A stretch of 64,000 bases of DNA from Cylicocyclus nassatus. Taxonomy: Eukaryota; Nematoda; Chromadorea; Rhabditida; Strongylidae. A program made the translations under genes and the position numbers. The stretch is taken from NCBI GenBank assembly GCA_958299035.1, contig CATQJL010000316.1, forward strand, positions 44,885,585-44,949,584, given 5' to 3'. The notes under the pieces were generated by a model. It saw only the letters and a list, made by a program, of their open reading frames with translations. It was not told the origin of the DNA and did no database searches. This document shows positions 39,196-48,284 of this stretch, one piece after another (within the stretch, counting starts at the first letter, position 1; the number at the start of each line of letters is the position of its first letter).

Positions 39196-40545
39196 GGCCC
39201 GTATGCACGTACATCCCCGCGGAGAGGGGATGTGCGCTTAACCATTGAAATGATCCCCGCTGGGGATCCCCTCCCCTCCCCGCGCGAACCCCCGTATGCA
39301 CAAAGACAATATCGGACAAGGGATCCCCTGTGGGGAGGGGAAGTGAACCCCCTTATGCACAAGAGGGGATCAAGCGGGGAAACCACCTTGCTTTCAAATT
39401 TTCTATAAAAAACTCTTTCTTATTTCATATTTTGACTGCAACTTATCTTCATCTCATCACTTTCAATAATTTAGGGTTGCGGAATGCGCGTATGCAGTGA
39501 CTGCGCTCGGGGCACTAAAAATGATTTTTTCTACCCCATTATGTTCCTGCTTTCTTGGATGCTGCCCACTTTCGCTCATGCTGCCCCATTTCAGCGTAAA
39601 AATGTTGAACTATAGAAGTTGATGTGTCTCTGCAAGGGAATGGGTAGAAGACATTATGCTGCCGAAAAGGGGGGGGGGTGCCGCGCGGACGCTCAAAGCA
39701 GTATTTTAACACATAACAGAAGCGGCAAATTATGCCAGTTCTCCATAAACGCTGTAGCTATCAGCAGCATATCGTCCTTCATCCCAGGGGAATGATCCCC
39801 AGCGGCCATCCCTGCTATGCACAAGGGGAACGCTGGGGAGGGGATCACTCCCCAGGGGATTTCTACTCAGAAATAGGCAAATGTGCTACTTTCTAGATTT
39901 TTTCGAGGCAGCTTATGTTAAAATAACAAGATAATGGCAACATGTCATGAAATATGAAAGTTACAAAGTTTTACTCAGCCTATATAGTTAAAACTATTAT
40001 GTTATATGAAAAATGCGCAAATTTTCTGAATGATCAAGAACTCCTACAAATAATCGAAATTGGCTGCTACTATTGCTCGGATTCCTTCTCAAGAGGCGAA
40101 TATAGAAAAGAAAGACAAATTGCAAGCCACAGGTCGCTGAGAGAAGAACCCGGCTTTCAAAGAAAATCCTCCATCAAAATGAACGAAATGCTTGGTAATG
40201 ACTGAGCAGAACCAGAATATCCGCGTCTCTGGCATGATCTACACCATCGAACCCCTACTTCGTTGCAGGGGATGTCGATCCCCTCCCCCGCGTTATTGAG
40301 TTGAATTCGCGCATACGGGGTTCGAGTGGGGGAAGGGAAGGGATCCCCTCCCCCATTCGAACCCCGTATGCACTGGGGTTCGCTCGATCAATACCTCTGA
40401 AACCATTCACATCATCCCCGCTTAGGTGCAGGGGAGGGGATCGCTCCCCTCCCCTCTGTCATGGCGGGGTTCGGCGGAGGGGATCGTTCCCCTGGGGATC
40501 CAGCTCCCCTCCCCTCCCCAGCGGGGATGTACGTGCATACGGGCC
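39196..40545. mobile_element. GC-rich TAA-flanked element, tandem copy 1
   Basis: Starts GGCCCGTATGCACGTACATC after TAA (39193-39195) and ends with the exact complement followed by TAA (40546-40548). 1350 bp. Both subterminal zones are crowded with GGGGATCCCC-like palindromes and CCGTATGCAC words in both orientations (for example 39293, 40367). These could be transposase-binding sites. The middle 600 bp is AT-rich and holds a short ORF shared with copy 2. The TWA duplication suggests PIF/Harbinger; there is no transposase. Confidence 0.75.
39954..40205 (+). CDS. Short ORF of the tandem element, copy 1; unknown
   Basis: 83 codons, starting MKVTKFYSAYIVKTI, with CANFLNDQELLQIIEIG and a basic end (EYRKERQIASHRSLREE). 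Open in both tandem copies apart from different N-termini. The DNA of the two copies is about 95% alike anyway, so an open frame is weak evidence of function. No family recognised. Confidence 0.25.
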   Translation: MKVTKFYSAYIVKTIMLYEKCANFLNDQELLQIIEIGCYYCSDSFSRGEYRKERQIASHRSLREEPGFQRKSSIKMNEMLGND

Positions 40546-40548
40546 TAA

Positions 40549-41905
40549 GGCCCGTATGCACGTACATCCCCGCGGGGAGGGGATGTGCGCTTAACCATTG
40601 AAATGATCCCCGCTGGGGATCCCCTCCCCTCCCCGCGCGAACCCCCGTATGCACAAAGACAATATCGTACAAGGGATCCCCTGTGGGGAGGGGAAGTGAA
40701 CCCTCTTATGCACAAGAGGGGATCAAGCGGGGAAATCACCTTGCTTTCAAATTTTCTATGAAAAACTCTTTCTTATTTCATATTTTGACTGCAACTCATC
40801 TTCATCTCCTCACTTCAATTAATTTAGGGTTGCGGAATGTGCGTATGTAGTGACTGCGCTCGGGGCGCTAAGAATGATTTTTTTCTACTCCCATTATGTT
40901 CCTGCTTTCTTGGATGCTGCCCACTTTCGTTCATGCTGCTCCATTTCAGCGTCAAAATGTTGAACTATAGAAGTTGATGTGTCTCTGCAAGGGAATGGGT
41001 AGAAGACGTTATGCTGCCGAAAAGGGGGGGGAGGTGCCGCGCGGACGCTCAAAGCAGTATTCTAACACATAACAGAAGCTGCAAATTGTGCCAGCTCTCC
41101 ATAAACGCTGTAACTATCAGCCGCATATCGTCGTTTATCCCAGGGGAATGATCCCCAGCAGCCATCCCTGCTATGCACAAGGGGAACGCTGGGGAGGGGA
41201 TCACTCCCCAGGGGATTTCTACTCAGAAATAGGCAAATATGCTACTTTCTAGATTTTTTCGAGGCTACTTATGTTAAAATACAAGATAATGGCAACATGT
41301 CATGAAATATGAAAGTTACAGTGTTTATATTCATTCAGCCTATATAGTTAAAACTATTATGTTATATGAAAAATGCGCAAATTTCCTGAATGATCAAGAA
41401 CTCCTACAAATAATCGAAATTGGCAGCTATTGTTGCTCGGATTTCTTCTCAATAGGCGAATATAGAAAAGAAAGACAAATTGCAAGCCAAAGGTCGCTGA
41501 GAGAAGAACCCGGCTTTCAAAGAAAATCCTCCATCAAAATGAACGAAATGCTTGATAATGACTGAGCAGAACCAGAATATCCGCGTCTCTGGCATGATCT
41601 ACACCATCGAACCCCTACTTCGTTGCAGGGGATGTCGATCCCCTCCCCCGCGTTATTGAGTTGAATTCGCGCATACGGGGTTCGAGTGGGGGAAGGGAAG
41701 GGATCCCCTCCCCCACTCGGACCCCGTATGCACTGGGGTTCGCTCGATCAATACCTCTGAAATCATTCACACCATCCCCGCTTAGGTGCAGGGGACGGGA
41801 TCGCTCCCCTCCCCTCTGTCATGGCGGGGTTCGGCGGAGGGGATCGTTCCCCTGGGGATCCAGCTCCCCTCCCCTCCCCAGCGGGGACGTACGTGCATAC
41901 GGGCC
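40549..41905. mobile_element. GC-rich TAA-flanked element, tandem copy 2
   Basis: 1357 bp, same orientation and same ends as copy 1. It is separated from copy 1 by a single TAA and followed by TAA at 41906-41908. It differs by scattered substitutions and small indels. Confidence 0.75.
41302..41565 (+). CDS. Short ORF of the tandem element, copy 2; unknown
   Basis: 87 codons, matching the copy-1 ORF from SAYIVKTIMLYEKC onward with about seven substitutions. The first 11 residues (MKYESYSVYIH) differ through an indel. Same caveats as copy 1. Confidence 0.25.
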   Translation: MKYESYSVYIHSAYIVKTIMLYEKCANFLNDQELLQIIEIGSYCCSDFFSIGEYRKERQIASQRSLREEPGFQRKSSIKMNEMLDND

Positions 41906-41908
41906 TAA

Positions 41909-42288
41909 GAGAAAGCACCCCAAACTCGGGTAATTAAACCATCGACGACACCTCTGCCATGTAGAGTCTCACCTTTGCTCGGCGTACGCCCGAAACTGAT
42001 TAGAACCGTCCTAGCACCAGCTGGAAATTTCGTAAGCTCGCTGAAAGAGATTATCTGACGGCCGCTTGCAAAAAATTCTGTATTGCTGACCACCGGCAGA
42101 ACATGCGACAGCAAAGGAAGTATCGCTCGCTGAAGGTTTGGCCATGCCCCAAAATTCTGCTGACCCCTGCCCTTGGCGATTGTCTAGAAGGTTCTCTTGT
42201 AGATCATTTGGGGAAGAATTGATAGCCAGAAATTAGGGCTAAGCTTTTGCCAAATGGAGCAAGTTTTGTAGCTCTTTTAAAATATGCA
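41909..42288. other. Unassigned segment holding an SL1-like sequence
   Basis: About 380 bp of more balanced base composition than its surroundings. It contains a 69-codon minus ORF (41905-42114) that I do not recognise. Its 3' end runs through the SL1-like sequence at 41917-41938. No element ends seen. Confidence 0.35.
41917..41938 (-). other. SL1 spliced-leader-like sequence
   Basis: On the minus strand GGTTTAATTACCC is followed by GAGTTTGGG. The nematode SL1 leader (22 nt) has A instead of G at positions 14 and 21, so 20 of 22 positions agree. The next bases (GTGCTTTCTC) do not match the conserved SL RNA donor GTAAAC. It is therefore not an obvious SL RNA gene; a retrocopied trans-spliced mRNA end is possible. 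The sequence is cut off 9 bases later by the end of the tandem element. Confidence 0.5.
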
Positions 42289-42650
42289 GGGGTGTCACAA
42301 AAAATGAATCGAATGTTTGATCATAAATATCCTCATATGGGAAGTTTTCGCTGATCTTTGAGTGCCACGCAATATTCTAGCTTCAACTTAGATTTACATT
42401 ATAAAGCAAATCACCGATTTTTCTTTGTCACTGTAGAAACACGGTAAGAATATCCGAATAATTTTAGGCTTCTGACAGACAAGAATCGCTTCTGAAAAAT
42501 TCCAAAAACCCCGGGGAACGTCAAACTGAGGTATTTGGGGGTGCTAAGTCTAATCACAAAGTTTTCTGCTACAGTAATCCTCGGCTTCCTACGGTATGCG
42601 CACAACAACGCTGAATTTTTGGCCTTTTCTAAAACTTACTAATTTTTCTA
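42289..42650 (+). mobile_element. Left part of a CAGGGTGTCCC-family mariner MITE
   Basis: CAGGGGTGTCACAAAAAATG, CGAATGTTTGAT, then CTTCAACTTAGATTTACATT and CACTGTAGAAAC follow the order of 44415-44590. There is no right end; a perfect hairpin follows. Confidence 0.6.
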
Positions 42651-42653
42651 AAA

Positions 42654-42714
42654 CTCCACACACGGCTAGACCAAAGTGCCGCGAAGCGGCAATTTGGTCT
42701 AGCCGTGTGTGGAG
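42654..42714. repeat. 61-bp hairpin with perfect 22-bp stem
   Basis: The left arm CTCCACACACGGCTAGACCA plus AA (42654-42675) is exactly complementary to 42693-42714. Inside, after a GT/AA mismatch, five more GC pairs close a GAA loop. The size is like a microRNA precursor, but the tiny loop and perfect pairing fit an element-end palindrome at least as well. Confidence 0.8.
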
Positions 42715-42949
42715 TGGAATGTGCGTTAAAGTTGCGATTATCGTCATACGCTATGTCTCACAAATGCTTACTGATCGTGGGAACTCCATCAAGTGGAGTC
42801 TAAATGAGTCTTACATGTTTGTTGCTCTTAGCGTATACGACCTCTTAGGACCGTAATAACTTCGCTTATCGAAATCGTGAGACAACGTTAAAGCTATCGT
42901 AAGAAATGACGTAGAATTTACCTATGTCAGTCCTTTCTGTTTGGCAGTT

Positions 42950-43370
42950 GGAGACGTTAAAGGCAGCCACTCGACAGATCGGCGACTTGTATTCGTCGTT
43001 CTCGGTTCCCGACAAACTCCAAAATGTGCTTTGCAGCTTAAAAAAATATCAATAACTCGCTTTTCCAAACGTAAAAAAAGGCGGGTGGAAGACGAAGGGC
43101 CTCATCTAGGAAGCGATCGGCTTGAGCCCGGTTGGGTAGAGGCATCGTACCCATCTCGACGGCAGGTTATGGTTCGAGTAGCCAACCTTTCTACGAACGT
43201 ACGGGCTTCGCTATCCGCCCAAACAGCACTTTCCACGGCAGCGAGTTATTAATATGTTCAAAAGCTGCAATGCACAGTTTAAGACTCAGCTCATCCAGGG
43301 GAGCTAAAAGCGACGAATATCCCAAAGCTGTCACTCTGCCGAGCCACAGCTTTTGGGTTGTAGTGTCTAA
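42950..43370. repeat. Relative of the 4776-5155 hairpin
   Basis: Shares GCAGCTTAAAAA(A/G)ATAT(C/T)AATAAC and CGCTTTTCCA(A/G)ACGT, plus TAAGACTCAGCTCA and TCTGCCGAGCC in inverted order on the far side, so it is the same palindromic unit. Its centre differs and contains GGTTCGAG, which resembles a tRNA B box. No tRNA fold is evident. Confidence 0.6.
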
Positions 43371-43469
43371 AAGGCAGAACTTTTGCGCAGCTGGCATGAA
43401 CCAAAAGGATAGTTTTCGGCGAACCAAACCTGGAGGAAAATAGTTCCTTGCCAGAATGCACGTAAAGTC

Positions 43470-43665
43470 CCTCCCCCCTCCTCCCGTTCCCCCACCTCCC
43501 GTACCCTACTCTCGAAGCTTATTAAGCAGAACTGTCTTTTTTATTTCAAAAGGCTTTCCTAATAAAGTGCCCAAAATTTTTGAGTGTTCTTCGATCAAAG
43601 ATATCCTCAAAAGCCTAATGAGGTAACCTGGCCCTCCAACTTTTCTTAATTTGTCACTTGTTTCT
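43470..43665 (+). repeat. Dispersed repeat, copy 2
   Basis: Direct copy of 32425-32600, with a short insertion (CTTTCCTAATAAAG) near 43555. It abuts the hairpin relative on its left. Confidence 0.75.
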
Positions 43666-44412
43666 CCCATATAGATTTCGAAGACATAGAAACGTTCTGC
43701 TGGCCTCAAGCTTCAGAAAAATGCTCAAGGATATATTATCGCTAGTTTTTGACAGATTGAATCCTTATCGTTACCTCTCCTCAACGCCTTTCTCCTACTC
43801 TGAAAGGCATATTTAAAGTGTCTACCCTTTTCTCAGAAAAACTTCAGTAGAGTGTCCACAATCCTTTCTGACGCTTTTCTTCTGCTTCGGAATTTCCGAA
43901 AATCTTACCACAATCTTTACCCTATCCTTGAAGTTTCATGTCGAATACATCTCAAAAACGCATGCATAAGCAGTCTGTGGCCCTTACCTAAACCGTTAAG
44001 AAAGTTTCCTCGACCTTTTTTCTTCGAAGAAAAACGCTACGAATTAACTCTTACTGACAAATTCTTCAGTATCGAAGTTTTTGTGCTAAATCTCCTCCAA
44101 ATTCGTGTCTGATATTTGAAAGCAAAGCCCCAAATTTCCCTTTTGCAGGCAGTTTTAATCGATGTTACCACCGACTGGTTTCAGCTACTTGATGGTTGCA
44201 CTTTGTCAGTTTTGGATGTTGATCAACATCATCTAAGACAGGCATCAGTTGCATGATGAGTAATCAACTCGGTACGCATGCGCCGGCGCAAACCGACAAA
44301 CTTGTTTACCTCTTTAGTCTCCCGCTGCGAGGGGGGGGGTGTTACAAAATGACCGATGCGCTTTATTATTATAGGGATTGAGTGGGTCAGGGGTAAATAC
44401 GTTGATCGTATA
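43666..44412. other. Stretch with no recognisable gene
   Basis: About 750 bp, including an 86-codon ORF (43852-44112) without motifs and a G-run near 44333-44341. No element ends. Confidence 0.35.
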
Positions 44413-44414
44413 TA

Positions 44415-45090
44415 CAGGGTGTCCCAAAAAAATGCATCGAACGTTTGATAGTTAATATTTCTCTTCTGAAGAAGTCTTTTCCCTTGCTTCAGGTACCAAT
44501 CTGTAGAGCTGGTTTCAACTTAGATTTGCATTATACAACGAACCACTCATCTCTCCTCATTACTGCGATTACGGTAGAAACTTCAAAGAGAGTTTTAAGC
44601 AATGAAAGGCCATATTTTGCCCCAGAAAGGAAATAAAACAGCCTGAAAACTTTTACACTAAGCTAATTAGAGTTGCTGATTATAACTGTAAAGTTCCCAA
44701 TTTATTATGATGCTTCATTGAAGAATTATGCCAGGTAAGAGGTAGGCCATTTTTCAATGTTCCTGAAAAGTGCGGTTACACCGTTTAGAAAGCTTCGTAA
44801 TCTTGTGAATAGTTGAGTATTGAACTCAGCGTTCATAAAAACCCTATTACACAAGTTTTCACATTATTTTTGGAAATTTTTGAAACGGCAGCTTTTTCCA
44901 CATTGACACCATATGTTTCAAGTTTCTACCGTAATCCCACAGTAATGAAGAGAGATGGATGATTCGTTCTATAATCCAAGTCTAAGTTGAAGCCAGCTCT
45001 ACAAAACGTTACTTGAAGCAAGGCAAAAGACTTCTTGGGAAAAGAGATATTAACGATCAAACGTTCGATACATTTTTTTGGGACACCCTG
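44415..45090. mobile_element. Mariner-type MITE, CAGGGTGTCCC family, second copy
   Basis: TA at 44413-44414 and 45091-45092. Ends CAGGGTGTCCCAAAAAAATG and near-exact complement. The inverted repeat spans nearly 200 bp. 676 bp, about the same as the 23793 copy. Confidence 0.85.
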
Positions 45091-45100
45091 TATAAAATTA

Positions 45101-46070
45101 TCTACCCAAATTGATTGCCAATTTTTTTATGGAAATAAATGCGACACTTCCAAGCCATCGTTAGCTTTATCCATTACATGTAGCAGAACTAATCAAATAT
45201 ATTAGAACAAGACTCAGATTGGTTTATTGGCGATAGAAACCTTTAGAATAAAAGATCGAATTTTTCTTTTCTGGACGTTGACTTGCACAATGCTTTCTTT
45301 CATAGAAGCAAACGTACGTGAACAATCCTTCACTACTTATATTTAATAATACTTTCAGCGAAACTGGGATTCACCTACTGCTTTGCTTTTTAAACACGAA
45401 AGTAAGTTCTCCTAGAGTGGAGGTTCACAGAAAAGGCAATTTCACCGAGTTCTGCATGATCTACTTCGAAACGCAAACTAATTGCCAACGGTATCGTAAA
45501 TTTCTTGATGAAATGAGCAAGCATTTCACAGAAACCAAACTATTCTTTCCTTTCAGCGTTTTTCTTCCGCGAAAGCAAGACTTGTTCATTGCTTTTCTTC
45601 AAGGAGTGGATGTAGAGTTTTAAGACATATGCCCAAAAGGTGAATTTTTTGTCGGGTCAAGTAACATTCTCTAAATAAAGAATCTACTGTTGGAAAAATG
45701 TTTTGCAAGTCTCTCAATGTTTTTTCCCAAAAGGACTATACTTCGCTTATTGCTCTTCCTCCTAGGATCAAAAGTGTGGAATTCGAGTATATTTTTCAAG
45801 ACTAATTTCAGATCACGGAAATTTTATGAAACAGAGGCATTTCATATCATCTTATATCTTCTTGCTGAAACGTTCTATGCTTTTTCTTCCCATGAGCTCA
45901 AAACGATCAATGCTTTTTGTTCACAGACGGAACTGTGGTTTTCGCAAATCACATACTCTTGCAGATAGATATTTTTGAAAGCTTTGAGTTTTCAAACAAT
46001 TTTGAGTCGTACTCATACTACCATCTCAACACTAGGCAATCGTAAAAAAGTGACACTTATTTTGGGTAGA
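45101..46070. mobile_element. Possible TA-flanked element with TCTACCCAAA ends
   Basis: TA (45099-45100) TCTACCCAAA at the left; TTTGGGTAGA then TA (46071-46072) at the right, 970 bp. The repeat is only about 10-12 bp. ORFs inside (45318-45623, 45690-45968) are not recognised. It begins 10 bp after the preceding MITE. Confidence 0.4.
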
Positions 46071-46133
46071 TAGTTTACATGCATCATGTATTTGCAAGCC
46101 GCTTGCTAGCGATCCTACGCGCTGATTTTATAC

Positions 46134-46210
46134 AACAGGTCGTTGCAAAAGTTTTGTCAATTTGAAATGACCCACAAACCCTGTGGAGTGAAGATGAACA
46201 AACAGAAGCT
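46134..46210 (+). mobile_element. Fragment of a 36564-type mariner MITE
   Basis: CAGGTCGTTGCAAAAGTTTT then GAGTGAAGATGAACAAA follows the left end of 36564-37584. No more of the element is present. Confidence 0.5.
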
Positions 46211-47511
46211 TCAGTAGCCAGCGGATAGATCACTTTTGCCAACTACAGCGGAAATGTTTGAATTTAATAAACGCGTAACTGTTACTACAATAAACAACAC
46301 AAAATCTTCAGATACTAGGCAGGGCACGAGTCCGTTTCTAGGCCTTTCGAAAACGAAGTCCCCCCTAACTTTCGGAAAATTTATACAAGTCCCCTTTGAC
46401 TCTTCCTCTACCTCCCCACCCTCCGATTGCTGATGGATTCCCGCATACTCACATACTTGACAAAACCATTTACCTGCTGCGAGCTGATTTCGCAAATTCA
46501 GGCCAAACTTTCAAAGAAAAATCACAAAATCACAGAATTTTGCTTCATAAAGCCCTAAAAGGTCAAATAACAAATCAAGATAAATCGCTAAAGAGGAAAA
46601 AACAAAAAAGAAAGAAGAATTAAAGAAATCATCAAAATATTGAAAATAAAGATGAAACTGAAAATGTAAATCCAAAGGGAGAGGACAGAAAAGTTGACGC
46701 TAGGGCGCGATATCTCACAAGGCGATTTTCCAGAAAAAGAGTATAAATAACGGCGGACAGAGGCGCATATGAAACGTCCCTACGCTCAGAGATAGATTTC
46801 TTGACCGCGGCATCAGTCCATGCTAAAGAAATCCGAAGCTTATGTGAAGTGACGAAAATATATGCTGCAGACGATCTGAGATCGTCTGGTGATGATCGTC
46901 TGGAGACGGATTGATTTTGGAAAAGGTAGTACTTCACATAAGTTTTCAAATATTATTACATAATTCTTCCGCAAATGATTTCCTATGTAAACGGTTTGAT
47001 TTTGGTGATTCTGATTCTGTGTGCGTTGTAAACAGGCAAGTTTATTTTGGCCTTGCTTTCAAATCGCGCGCACTTTTTGCCGTACACTATAGAGCATGTC
47101 AAACGTGTGATAATCTGTCCAAAAAGCTTGCGTTTGACTAAATGGCGCTTACTTTTGGTCTCGGCCCCGATTTCGCAAAAACGATATTCCCTTTGCTTTT
47201 TGCTCCAAAAACGAAGTCCAGCCTGCTTCCAGACGACCTATGCCGGGCCCTGATAATAGATCATCATTCACATACAAAGCATATGAGCGACTTCAGCTCT
47301 GAAAAATGAAAATTTTGAAACCTGTTCTTCGTCATTGCAGCACGTGACATCTAGAAATACTGCGATTTTCCTGCAAATTTCGCCTGCCACGCCAAGAGAT
47401 GACAATTGTCAAAAAGAGGAGACAAGGTTGCATTAAATGATTTTTTGCCCACTACTGCATGTTCTGAAGTTACAATTGGTCAAATGCAAAATTTCATACC
47501 TTAAAAAAATA
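46211..47511. other. Stretch with no recognisable gene
   Basis: About 1.3 kb, AT-rich. It contains a 21-bp palindrome CAGACGATCTGAGATCGTCT at about 46866 followed by a second partial copy. ORFs 46211-46495 and 46632-46949 (minus) show no domain. Confidence 0.35.
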
Positions 47512-47807
47512 TTAGATCGTCCCGAAAGTTTTGTAAGTTTATTTCACCGCTCACTAAAACTCATAGAATACCAATCCAGGGACGACTTAGGTCCCATTTG
47601 ATTTAGATTATTATCCTCTTTCTTACAGCTACGTTTGCTCCCTGATCTACCTTGTTTTGCATTGTTATCGCCATGGCTTTTCGAGCAGCCTGGCAATTTG
47701 AAAGAGAAAAATCTGCATCAAATGCATGTTGAAACTCGTTCAGTTGTTTATTGTGTGTGGTTTAATACTGGCTTGAAAAAACGAACAAAACTTTCCAGAC
47801 AACTTAA
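47512..47807. mobile_element. Mariner-type MITE, 296 bp
   Basis: TA at 47510-47511 and 47808-47809. Left end TTAGATCGTCCCGAAAGTTT; right end complementary to TTAAGTTGTCTGGAAAGTTT. Short and without coding sense. Confidence 0.7.
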
Positions 47808-47811
47808 TATA

Positions 47812-47903
47812 TTAGGTTGTCACAAGGTTTTGTTGTTTCATTTTTCAAAAATTTATTATTTTCGCTTCTCCACGGATATCCTCTTTTCTAATTTTTTTGA
47901 AAA
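47812..47903 (+). mobile_element. Left end of a mariner-type element cut by the Helitron
   Basis: TTAGGTTGTCACAAGGTTTT follows TA (47810-47811) and is broken after about 92 bp by the Helitron terminus. I did not find the other half beyond the Helitron. Confidence 0.5.
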
Positions 47904-47948
47904 CTAGCTGGCTCCGCTTCCACGTACACTTCGGTGAAAAATAAAAGT

Positions 47949-47983
47949 CGAAGTTGTATTTCTCAGGAAGAGGAATACAACTT
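47949..47983 (-). terminator. Helitron 3' hairpin
   Basis: GAAGTTGTATT and AATACAACTTC pair over 11 bp around a 13-base loop. In Helitrons a hairpin near the 3' end marks the stop of rolling-circle transfer. Here it lies farther from CTAG than usual, so its role is tentative. Confidence 0.45.
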
Positions 47984-48284
47984 CGGTTCTTTAATTGTAC
48001 CGTTTCGTTACTACTACACGGTTTGGCTAAACAGGTCCTAAGCTTTCCCCCGAATTCATCAGTAAGGAAGGAAGATTGACTGAATCTGTTCAGTTCCTTG
48101 TTTGTCCCACCCACCTGCCCTGACCGCCGTAGCCGCCAATTTTTTTGCTTTCGTTTTGCAATTTTTTTGAATTTTTCCAATTTTTTGGATTCTATATACA
48201 TTCTGTATACTCCAATTTTTTGGATTTTATGTTTTCCATTTTTTGGATTTTCCAATAGAATGCCATGCAAAGATGAATACTGTA

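Noticed and set aside
41905..42114. SL RNA gene at the SL1-like sequence
   Set aside because: The conserved donor after the leader is absent and no Sm-site or stem-loop order is visible. Kept only as an SL1-like sequence.
43115..43205. tRNA gene suggested by GGTTCGAG
   Set aside because: No acceptor or anticodon stems pair around it; it lies inside a palindromic repeat.
47845..48270. 141-codon minus-strand ORF past the helicase end
   Set aside because: It covers the Helitron 3' non-coding part, the CTAG end and flanking mariner DNA, so it cannot be one gene.
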